Shown one piece after another: positions 17,533-27,200 of a stretch of 64,000 nucleotides of DNA. This DNA is from CAZCJU01 sp964562175 (GTDB lineage: Bacteria > Bacillota > Clostridia > Oscillospirales > CAG-272). The notes under the pieces were generated by a model, which was given only the letters and a program-made list of their open reading frames with translations, was not told where the DNA came from and did not search any database. The stretch lies in the NCBI GenBank assembly GCA_964562175.1, contig CAZLRV010000004.1, positions 42,089 to 106,088 of the forward strand. Direction: 5' to 3'. Position numbers and translations under genes: made by a program. How positions within the stretch are numbered: position 1 is the first letter of the stretch; every line of letters begins with the position of its first letter.

Positions 17533-18456
17533 ATGTTTTCCTATAACGGAATGTATGTTTCTGTAGCCGTGGTCATATGCCTGTACTGCTCGGCACTGAG
17601 AATAATGAAAAACAAAAGAACGGGCTTAAAGGATCTGTTTTATCCCGCTCCCGTTGCAATACTTCTCGGCTTCGTATTCGCCCGAATATTTTACGTTGTG
17701 TTCAACGATGACCTCTATCCCGCATTTTCGGACAAGCTTGTCTTGACCGACGGCGGATATATGCTGTACGGAGCGTTCTTCGGCGCAATACTCGCCTTGG
17801 TTCTTTACTGCATTGCATCTCATAAAAGAAAGCTGCTCTTGCCGCTTCTCGATATCATATCCGCAGGCGGTGCGCTTGCCGTTTGCGTCGGAAGACTCGG
17901 CTCGGCTTTTTACGAGGAATGCTACGGACTTATAATAAGCAACGAGGCACTTTGTCGTTTGCCCTTTGCCGTGTATATACCGTCACTCGATCAATACTGC
18001 ATGGCAGTGTTTCTTTACGAGTCCGTAGCTTGCTTTCTGATATGGCTTGCCTTAAGACGGATAAGAAAAATATACAGAGGCACTGTGGGAGCAGAGATAT
18101 TCCATTTTGCGGTACTTTATGCCGGAGTTCGCACCTTTACCGAGAGTCTGCGTGCCGACAGCGTATATTACGGCTTCGTCAGAGTGTCGCAGATAATTTC
18201 GGTTTTGATATTGCTGGCGTTGTTTATCTGCATCTCGGTAAAGACGGTAAAGCTGACAGCGTTCAAAAAAAGCTATATAATATCGTATCTGTTGTTTGCC
18301 GTTGCGCTTACCTGCGGCGTTTGCGCAGAGTTTTATATGGGCTCAAGCTCTTATACGAGAAATTATATAGTGCTTTTGATATGCTGCTGCGTACTCACGG
18401 CATTGAATATTCATGCTTACCGTGTGTATTACGAAAATAAAAAAGTAAAAAAATAA
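17533..18456 (+). CDS. Lgt-like protein lacking the catalytic histidine
   Basis: 307-residue membrane protein related to prolipoprotein diacylglyceryl transferase. The Lgt signature is visible as CVGRLGSAFYEECYG (Arg121, E. coli R143), LYES (Glu163, E202) and RTFTESLRAD with VRVSQIISV (Arg200 and Glu204, R239 and E243). The essential His103 segment GGxxxHGG is GGYMLYGAF here, with Tyr79 in place of His. It is probably a paralogue and not the housekeeping lgt, or an enzyme on another acceptor. AAGGAG is 5 bases before the ATG, and it ends the long plus-strand run. Confidence 0.75.
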   Translation: MFSYNGMYVSVAVVICLYCSALRIMKNKRTGLKDLFYPAPVAILLGFVFARIFYVVFNDDLYPAFSDKLVLTDGGYMLYGAFFGAILALVLYCIASHKRKLLLPLLDIISAGGALAVCVGRLGSAFYEECYGLIISNEALCRLPFAVYIPSLDQYCMAVFLYESVACFLIWLALRRIRKIYRGTVGAEIFHFAVLYAGVRTFTESLRADSVYYGFVRVSQIISVLILLALFICISVKTVKLTAFKKSYIISYLLFAVALTCGVCAEFYMGSSSYTRNYIVLLICCCVLTALNIHAYRVYYENKKVKK

Positions 18457-18485
18457 TGAAATTGTGAAAATTGACGATTTTCAGG

Positions 18486-18514
18486 TTGACATAGAAGCGT
18501 ATTTGTGGTAAAAT
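18486..18514 (+). promoter_or_regulatory. Sigma-A promoter for the SGNH lipoprotein-NamZ pair
   Basis: TTGACA (18486-18491), 17-base spacer, TAAAAT (18509-18514), 41 bases before the ATG at 18556. Confidence 0.8.
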
Positions 18515-18555
18515 AGTGGCGATAAAGTACGCTTAACAGCGTCTGAGAGGTTCTT

Positions 18556-20100
18556 ATGAAATACAAGAAAGCATTTTGCAGACTTATATGCACGGCTCTT
18601 TGCATTCTGACGATATTTTCCGCCGTATCATGTCAAGGCTCATCATCCGATAATACCGAGGGTGATACATCCGATAAGGTGACCGACAGCAGTACAGACA
18701 AGGGAACGATATCCGATATCACCGATAAGGTCACCGAGGATACGGAAGAGGTGACATCCGACGACACAGACGACAATACAACGACCGAGCCGAACGACAC
18801 CTCATCTGCCGATACGACGGGTGAGGGTACGACCGCATCGCCCGATACGACCTCCCCCACCGTAACACCTGCAGATACGACAGCTCCCGTTACGACAGCA
18901 CCGAGTACGACATCGCCGACAACGAACCCTCCCACCACAGTTGAGCCGACGGAGAAAACGGCAAAGCCCGAGGTGCTCGGGGTATACAACTGCGCCCCGG
19001 ACCGCGTAATAATTTTCGGTAAGTGCGAAGTCGGAAGTGTAATAACGAGTAGGATATCCGATGGCAGGACCAAAGAAAAGAACGAATCCGGCAACGGTTA
19101 TTTCTATGTCGAGCAAACGGCGGGAAAGCTGATAGTCCTTACCGCCACGGCTCCGGGCAAGAAAGAAAGCGATGAAAGAACAGTCAGAACTATATATAAC
19201 GAACGTGCCGCAAACCAGCTCTTCGGCGGTCAAAACTCAAGGCTGTTTTACGGTCCGACACTTCCGTTCTATCTCGGTCAGGTGAACGCAAGCGGTGGCA
19301 CGTTAAACGGCGCAAAGCAATATGCGAATAATCTTAAAAACACAATAAGAGCCGCAACGGGCAAAAATACGAAGATAATCTATATGATATGCCCCAATCC
19401 CGCAACTATATATTACGATGAAATGCGTTCATACATATCAAATGCGGTAAGCGGTCAAAAACGCAAGACCGCCGCATGGCAGTTTGTCGAAGCAATGCAG
19501 GGTGAGGAGGGCTTTATAGTTCCGAACCTCTACGAGGCGTTTGAGAATTACAAGGATGAGGATATATTCTACCGTACAGATACGCATTGGTCCGAGCTTG
19601 GAGCGTTTTACGCATACAAGGAGCTGATGAAGTCGGTAAAGAAGGATTTTCCGAAAACAAAAACGTATTCCGTTTCGGATTTTGAGGTAAAGCACGAGGA
19701 CGTTCCCAGAGGCGACCTCGGAAGCTTTATAGGCGGCACGAATATGAGAGAAAGCACACCTTTCTTATATCCTAAATTTACCGATACCGGCGATTATTAT
19801 ACGGCACGTCGTATGAGCGGTACGAGTGTAAGCACGAACGTGGGCGTTTACCCCACGACCTCAAAGCTTAAAAATTATAATTCGTCCATGCCGAGCTGTT
19901 ATTTTATCGGCGACTCTTACGGAGCAAACTTCCTGCCGTTCTGCGGAATGTCGTTCGGCAAGATGTTTGCAAACGGCGGCGTGCTTTGGCAATATACCAT
20001 AGATTACGAGCTTCTTAAAAGGGAAAAGCCCGATTACGTTATGTTTATATACACGGACAGAAACATAGACGCAAATCTGGGACAGATATTTGCAAGCTGA
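18556..20100 (+). CDS. Lipoprotein with AlgX/AlgJ-like SGNH (DHHW-type) domain
   Basis: 514 residues. The signal ends in a lipobox-like FSAVSC (Cys26). Residues about 28-135 are an Asp/Ser/Thr-rich linker, then a small beta region, then an SGNH-fold domain from about 215. The catalytic pair of the AlgX/AlgJ class is seen as RTDTHWSELGAF (Asp342, His344) and the nucleophile block as GDSYG (Ser454). Relatives move acetyl groups onto surface polysaccharides. No MBOAT acyl donor gene is in this window. It is followed one base later by the NamZ-like gene, suggesting joint envelope work. Confidence 0.82.
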   Translation: MKYKKAFCRLICTALCILTIFSAVSCQGSSSDNTEGDTSDKVTDSSTDKGTISDITDKVTEDTEEVTSDDTDDNTTTEPNDTSSADTTGEGTTASPDTTSPTVTPADTTAPVTTAPSTTSPTTNPPTTVEPTEKTAKPEVLGVYNCAPDRVIIFGKCEVGSVITSRISDGRTKEKNESGNGYFYVEQTAGKLIVLTATAPGKKESDERTVRTIYNERAANQLFGGQNSRLFYGPTLPFYLGQVNASGGTLNGAKQYANNLKNTIRAATGKNTKIIYMICPNPATIYYDEMRSYISNAVSGQKRKTAAWQFVEAMQGEEGFIVPNLYEAFENYKDEDIFYRTDTHWSELGAFYAYKELMKSVKKDFPKTKTYSVSDFEVKHEDVPRGDLGSFIGGTNMRESTPFLYPKFTDTGDYYTARRMSGTSVSTNVGVYPTTSKLKNYNSSMPSCYFIGDSYGANFLPFCGMSFGKMFANGGVLWQYTIDYELLKREKPDYVMFIYTDRNIDANLGQIFAS

Positions 20101-20101
20101 T

Positions 20102-21220
20102 ATGAAAACGATTCTTAACGGAATAGATAATTTAAACGATGCTCTGCCGTATCTAAAGGGCAGACGTGTCGGACTCATTACGAATAATTCGGGTACGAGC
20201 AAAACGCTCGTACCCTCGTATGAGGTGCTTCGCGAGGTGTGCGAGCTTACCTGCCTTTTTGCCCCCGAGCATGGACTAAAGGGTGCGGCACAGGCGGGCA
20301 AGAGCGTTGATAACGAAAACGACGGAAGCATAGGGCTTCCCATATATGACCTATACGGTCAGACGAAAGCCCCAAGCGATGAAATGCTTGAGAATATCGA
20401 CGTGCTTTGCTTCGATATTCAAGATGTCGGAGCGAGGTTTTACACGTACCTCTATACGATGACCAGAAGCATGAAAGCGGCGGCAAAAAAGGGAATACCG
20501 TTTGTCGTGTTCGACAGGTTCAATCCCGTATCGCTTTCAAAGACCGAGGGCGAGTTGCTTGACGAAAGAAATTCGTCGTTTATAGGCGAGTACGCAATTC
20601 CGACACGCTACGGACTTACTATCGGTGAATTTGCAAGATATTGCAATGCGGAAAAAAACATAGGCGTACAGCTTCACGTAGTCGAGTGCAAGGGTATAAC
20701 AAGAGATGCGTATTTCAGAGATACGGATCTGCAATGGATAGCCCCCTCACCCAATATGCCCTCACCGGAATGTGCTTTGGTATATCCCGCAACGTGCATT
20801 TTCGAGTCGGCTATGAATGTTTCGGAGGGCAGAGGAACGACTCAGCCGTTTGAAATGATAGGCTCTCCCAACTTTAACGGCAAAAAAATTGCCGAAGCAA
20901 TGAATGCAAAAAAATTGGATGGGGTGATTTTCCGTCCCGTGTATTTCACTCCGACCTTTTCAAAGTTTGAAAAACAGCTTTGTGAGGGCGTTCAGATACA
21001 CGTCACGAACAGGGAAGCGTATAATTCGTTCGATGTGTGCGTGAATCTGTTTTCGCTTCTTGTCGAAAATTATAAGCTTGATATAAACGAAAAGGGAAAT
21101 CTTCGTTGCTTCGGAACGGACAGGCTCTATAACGGTACGCCCGTTGACAAGCTTATCGAGCTTGAAAGAAAGACATCTGCGCAATTCAGACGTGCAAGCG
21201 AAAAATATATGCTGTATTGA
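20102..21220 (+). CDS. NamZ-like exo-beta-N-acetylmuramidase (DUF1343)
   Basis: 372 residues of the DUF1343 (NamZ, GH171) family: GRRVGLITNNSG, the catalytic-site FAPEHGLKG (Glu56), GLPIYDLYG, DIQDVGARFYTYLYT and PSPNMPSPECALVYPATCIFE. The family cuts MurNAc from the non-reducing end of wall fragments during recycling. Unlike Bacillus NamZ I see no signal peptide, so a cytosolic substrate (imported muropeptide) is likelier. Start set at ATG 20102, one base after the previous stop; an overlapping ATG at 20090 is possible. A strong hairpin follows. Confidence 0.88.
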   Translation: MKTILNGIDNLNDALPYLKGRRVGLITNNSGTSKTLVPSYEVLREVCELTCLFAPEHGLKGAAQAGKSVDNENDGSIGLPIYDLYGQTKAPSDEMLENIDVLCFDIQDVGARFYTYLYTMTRSMKAAAKKGIPFVVFDRFNPVSLSKTEGELLDERNSSFIGEYAIPTRYGLTIGEFARYCNAEKNIGVQLHVVECKGITRDAYFRDTDLQWIAPSPNMPSPECALVYPATCIFESAMNVSEGRGTTQPFEMIGSPNFNGKKIAEAMNAKKLDGVIFRPVYFTPTFSKFEKQLCEGVQIHVTNREAYNSFDVCVNLFSLLVENYKLDINEKGNLRCFGTDRLYNGTPVDKLIELERKTSAQFRRASEKYMLY

Positions 21221-21225
21221 AATTC

Positions 21226-21250
21226 GGGCGGTATGATAAGCATACCGCCC
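21226..21250. terminator. Hairpin between convergent genes
   Basis: Perfect 10-base stem GGGCGGTATG/CATACCGCCC with a 5-base loop. It sits between the ends of the NamZ-like gene and the glucan synthase gene. T tracts are poor on both sides, so the terminator call is less sure. Confidence 0.55.
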
Positions 21251-21268
21251 TATCTCTGCCCAAAGGGG

Positions 21269-24200
21269 CTATTTTTTTATTTCAAGCTCCAATATATGCT
21301 CTTTTCCGTCAAATGCAAAGCACGCACCGTCGTGCTTTTTTCCGTCAAGCAGGGTCTTGCTTTTATCGGACAGCTTGGCACTAACTTTGTACGTCGTGTT
21401 GCTTTGACGTATGACAAGCTCAAAACGGTCGAATTCACGGCACAGACACGGCTCAAGCGTAAAATAAGTTGCGTGGTGACGATAGCCGAGCAGGCAATTA
21501 AGCACGGTTTGATAAAACCAGCCTGCCGAACCGGTGTACCAGCTCCAACCGCCCTCGCCCTCATGCCCGTGTGCGGTGTATACATCTCCGGCAAGCACGT
21601 AAGGCTCCGCACCGTATTGTTCAATTGCCTCATTATCGCCGAGCCTGTCGCAGGGATTTACGGCACAAAGCAGCTCATAACCCTTTTTTGCCTGACCGAA
21701 TTTCAGAAATGCGGCGGCAAGCCATACTGCGGCGTGAGTGTACTGACCGCCGTTTTCACGTATACCGGGCGGATATGAGCCGATATATCCGACCTGCGAC
21801 TGTGAAGTATAAGGCGGCGTGAGCAGTTTTACAAGCTTGTTGCGTGAGTCGTAAAGCTCACGGTAAGCGGTGGCAAGCGAGGCGGCAATGCGTTGCTTGT
21901 CGTGACCGTGGAATGCGGCGAACGCTTGCGGCAAAATATCAATATCCCCACCGCATTTTCCGATCGCCTCGCCGCTTTTATACGTGCCTCGGATATAGTA
22001 TTTGCCGGTAAATGCAAATTCTTCAACGGCATTTTCCATATATTGAGCCTCGGAGGAATACTTTTTCTCGCCCGTATCATCCGATACGATTCGGGCAAGA
22101 GATGCCATTTTGTTAAGAACACCTATCATGAAGAAGGCAAGCCACACGCTTTGACCGCCCACCTCATTCATTCCGTCATTCCAATCTCCGGAGCCGAAGA
22201 GCGGCAAGCCGCACTCGCATCGCTTGAGCGAAAGCTCGACGGCACGCACGCAATGCATATAAATGCTCTCTTTTATTCCCGAACCCACAGCCGACTCATA
22301 TCTATCCGTTTCATCCTCGGAAAGCTGTGGCGAGGTTATATATTCCACACGATGAGTGAGAATATCCTCATCTCCCGTTGCCGTTACATATTCGAAAACG
22401 ACGTAAACGAGCCAAAGCAGATCGTCCGAGCAACGTGTACGCACGCCGCGCCGAATATCGTCGTGAAACCAATGCATTACATCACCCGTGTCGTATTGAT
22501 ACCCCGCACAGCGTATTATATGCTCTCTTACCGTTTTCGGGTGGGAATAAATTATCGCAAGACAATCCTGCAGTTGATCTCTGTAGCCGTATGCACCGCC
22601 GTTTTGATAAAAACCGCAACGGGCGTACATACGGCAGTGCAAGGCTTGATACAGCGACATTTTGAACATAAAATCAAGAGATTTGTTCGGAGATGACAGA
22701 ACAAAATGCGAGCATTCATCCTCAACCGAGCTTTTGTATAGCCTTACGGCATCGCCTATGCACCGCTCCTTGCATATGCATTCCTCATCGGCACGCAGAT
22801 ATCCGATGGTAAAGGTAACATTGCCGCCGTATGCCTCAAGTGTTCCCAAGCAACCGTCAAACGCAGAGGAAACGGCACAGTCGGAATAGATATACGCACG
22901 TTTCTTTTCCTCCGAATACATATTTTCGACGAGCAAATACTTTTCGCAGTGCTTAGCCCTCAGCGTGCAAGTCTCAGTTTTACGCTCACCCAAAACGAAA
23001 CGACAGGAATATATCAGCCTATGCGGCTTGTCCGAATCGAGATCTACCGCTATGAGCTTCGTCGGCGAGCTTGAGGATACGGTAACGCGTATCATATATT
23101 TTTCTTTGTTTACGCATCCCAAATACACGGCACAGCCGTCATGCCATTTTACCGTATGAGAGCAGGCGCAAAGGTCGTAGTATACTCCGTCACACAGCAT
23201 ATAAAGCTTCTCACCGTTCTCGTCCATGGCATCCGTATCGAATTGAGTTATTTTATTGAAATGCGAGCTTCCGAAGTAGGTGAAGCCGAGTGAGCTTGAG
23301 GTAAGCAGCGTGCCGAATTCCGGCGTGGAATATATATAGCTCATTATTCGCATATTACGCCGCTTTGCAATGCTTCGCACATCGGACTCACTCGGCGCAT
23401 ATTCGTATTTGACAACGGCGTTAAGCTCTTTTTGAGGCTTTGAGATGCCGCACAGCTCAATGCTCGGATATTCGACACGACAAAAAGCGGAATCGATGAG
23501 AAGCGAGACTACAGCCTCGTCGGGGGCTTTTATCAAATGAAAGCCGTGCTTTTCGTTTTTAAGCAAATATACACCGCATTTTCTCAGCATATCGTCTATA
23601 ATATCGCATATTCCGTTATCATAGCCCACCTCGGGGTAAATAACGGCGGTGTCGAATCTCAGGTTGGCAACGAGTAACGAACGGCAGAGCAAAAAGAAGC
23701 CCTTAAGATATTCACCAACGCCGTCATACGGTGCATTTGCCTTGCGCAGATCTATCAAAAACAGCTTATCCTCGCCCGACAGACCAAACGCCCACAGATC
23801 TTCAATATGCGATAGACCGGGAGTCTTTGCCACACTCGGTGCCGTATGCTCACCGGCAAGAGCCGATACAAAAAGTCCGCCCGCTCGGTCAAGCTTGGGA
23901 AAAAGCTCACGCTTGTCGTCGCTTGCGTGAAGAAATTTCAGCATATTTTCTTTTGCCTGCGTTTTTCGGTGCGAAAAGGAGAATATCATACGGTAATGCT
24001 TGCTTTTGCATTTGCCGACAAAAAACGGTCTTACACACGCCTCCGAGGCGTTTATATTGCTTGATCTGAGCTTTTTCGAAAACAGCTCCCAAAGCTCATC
24101 CATGCTTGGAGAGACTCCGAGTATTTTATCGAAAACAGCCTCGTACTCAAGTTCAAGTACGTTTCCTGTCTCATCGACTGCGGCAATGCATAAAACGGCA

Positions 24201-27200
24201 TCATTGCCGTTTGCTCGGCTTTTTCTTGTGAAATACAAAAGTCCGTCCTCGCAATCAAAGGTAACGAACAGCCGCGAGAAAGCAATGTGACGAGAGTATT
24301 CGTCCCACGGCGCAAGTATCGGCTCAAAGCACACCATACTTTCGTTATCCGACGATATATCGCATGCAAATACGGCGCTTGTCGCACTTAACGAAAGCGA
24401 AACGGAGAGAGAATGGAGTGTGGCATTATATTCCCGCCCCGTACATTTAAGCACGGCATTTTCCGAGGGTATATGCAAAAGGGACGAGTCGGAGGAAAAA
24501 ACGGTCAATCCGAGACGCTTGGCGAGCGGACGAGTCAAGCAATAATTCCCGGAGCTTAAAGCGACCTGCCCAAGCTCGTTAAATACGAGCTTGTCACGTG
24601 TGTTCGATATGACCCCCGATGCGGTGTTTTTCCCCGTATCGTATTTGAGCGGGTGAACTGCGATATTGAGATCGGCTGAGCGTGACGGTCTGTACGGCAG
24701 CTCGTCAACGGGTATTCGCTCCTCGCCGAAAAGTAAGCACGAGTGCATTCTCGCATCACGGATAAAACGCTTTACGAATATATTATCCAAGCAAAGGTTG
24801 CCTATGGCTATAAGGCTCATACCGATATGGTGCGACATAAAACAGCGTATCACGGCATACTCGCCACCGCCCTCAAGGTCAAGATCTATCGCCTCGTAAA
24901 AGCCGTATTTGCCGTACGCTCCGACACTGCGCAGAGTGGCAAGATTTTTCAAAGCCTCACGACTCATACCGAGCATGAGAAATGAGGAATACGGGCTTAT
25001 AACGTATTGAGTGATACCGACACCGAGCGATAGAGTGCCTATACCGTGTGCCTTGTATTGATAGTTCATCATTTTGTCGAATGCGTAATAACAGCTCTCG
25101 GAAATACCGAAAACTTGCTTGCCCCGAACGACGGCACGATGACGCAACTGCTCGGCGTAGGCAAAACGCAACGCCTCGTATTGCAAAGAGCCGCGAGGTG
25201 TCGGCAAAAACAGACTCGGCATAAAATATTCAAAGCACGTCCCCGACCACGAGCCGAGCCCGATATATCCGTTTTGCGACAGCACGACACGCAGAGGCGC
25301 TCCGATGTGCGAGGGCGGTATCCTGCCGAGTGCCACGGCGATATAGCTCAACGTGCGTGCCTCACTCATGTATATATCGTAATGCGAGGAGCTGAGTCCG
25401 ATACCGACACGCAGACCCGTTGCGAATAAATGCTTTTTTTCATCGTAAAGCACTTCGGGGTGGGATGCGGCTATTATATCATCAATATCACGCTTTATCT
25501 CGTAAAGACTCATGTCTTGAGCAAAATATTCCTCAAGTCCCTGCGAGAGCGTTATAAGACAGGCAAGATAATTTCCCATATCGACGCTTGATACGAAATC
25601 GTCGAGCGTGTCAAGTGTTTCGGTATCGTACCAATTATAAAGGTTACCCTTGTATTTTTTCAGCTTTTTAATAGTCGCAAGCGTGCTTTTCAAGCGTTTT
25701 GACAACTGATGCGCATTTATCAGCCTAAGATCACATACGCACAGACAAACGAGCATATAAAGCCCGATATTGGTGGGCGACGTTCTTGTCGCAACGGGAT
25801 GATGAGCGATTTCGGAATAGTTGTCGGGGGGCAGGTAATTGTATTTTTCACATACAAGCTCGTCAAAATATTTCCAGCTGTCGGCGGCATATTCCCTCAG
25901 CACGCTTATATCCTCCGCCGTTTTTTTGTCCGAGGGATATTTTATGGGACGGCTGAGAAAGTACATTACAAACGGGCAGAGCATAAATGTCAAGCCGAAA
26001 AAGCGATACAGACCGCAGTTGACAAAGCAGGCAACGGTGAAGCCGAGCAAAAGCGAAAACGAAAAAACGATGATATATTCCGACGGTGTGCCGAGGCTTG
26101 AGCGTTCGGCACTTGCCGCACTTACCCAACGTAAAAGATGCTTTTTCGTGATAAGCCCTTTTGCCGAATATATCAAAGCACGTGTTGCCGTCAACGCCTC
26201 GTGCGGTAAGGAGGATATTTTAAGCAGTGAGGAAAAAAACGTGTTCCAAAACGATGACATTACCACCGAACGGTATTTTCTCGTTATGCCGAAAGAGGAG
26301 AAAAACAACCCCTCCGCACATCGCACCGCACACGGCACTATAATATGAAAAACGGCGAAAACACTGCAACAGGCGCTTATTTTATGCGGAAAAAGCAGAG
26401 CGGCAAGAAATGCAATAAGAGAGGCGAGCGGCGTAAAGTGCCCGATAACATTGTCGATAAGCTTAAAACGACACAAGGCTCCGAGCGGATTTTTTCGCAC
26501 ACCGTTTTTTGTCTTGACATATCCGAGTGATTGAGTAAGGGCTTGAATATCACCTCTTATCCAGCGGTCGAGCCGCTTATAATATGACAATGCGTTTGAC
26601 GGGGTACTGTCGTATAGGCTGACATCACTCATGCCGCCGCAACGGAGATAAAGACCCTCAAGCAGATCGTGCGAAAGGATAACACCGTCGCAAAAAGCTT
26701 CGGATATGCATTCCTCAAAGCATTTTACATCGAAAATACCCTTGCCGCAAAAATTGCTCTCATCGAATATATCGCCGTAGCTTTCAAATGACGTGGAATT
26801 GTACCCGCAAAAGCCGCGGCAGCTTGAGCTGAGAAGCGAAAAATACGTTTTGCTTCCCGATGCGAGCCGAACACGGACGGCGGGCTGAAATATTCCGTGC
26901 CCCCGTATAACACGGTGAGTGTGCGGATCTATGACGGGCCTGTTTATCGGATGTGCGGCACAGCGAACCATGAGAGATGCTTCGCCCGGCGCTATGAGTG
27001 TATCGGAATCAAGCGTTATCGCATAGCGTGTACCGTCAAGCTCGTCTTTTTCGCCACACATTATTTTAAGAGTGCTTTCTTTTCCGCACAAAAGTCGGGA
27101 AAGCTCTATGACAGCGCCTCTTTTTCTTTCACGTGCGGTAAAGCATTTCTCGCCCCTGCTGTATTCACGTTCACGCATGAACAGAAAAAACCTGTTGCCG

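Noticed and set aside
21893..22696. 267-residue plus-strand frame inside the glucan synthase gene
   Set aside because: It lies antisense to well-conserved GH94 sequence, has no ribosome binding site and reads as low-complexity composition.
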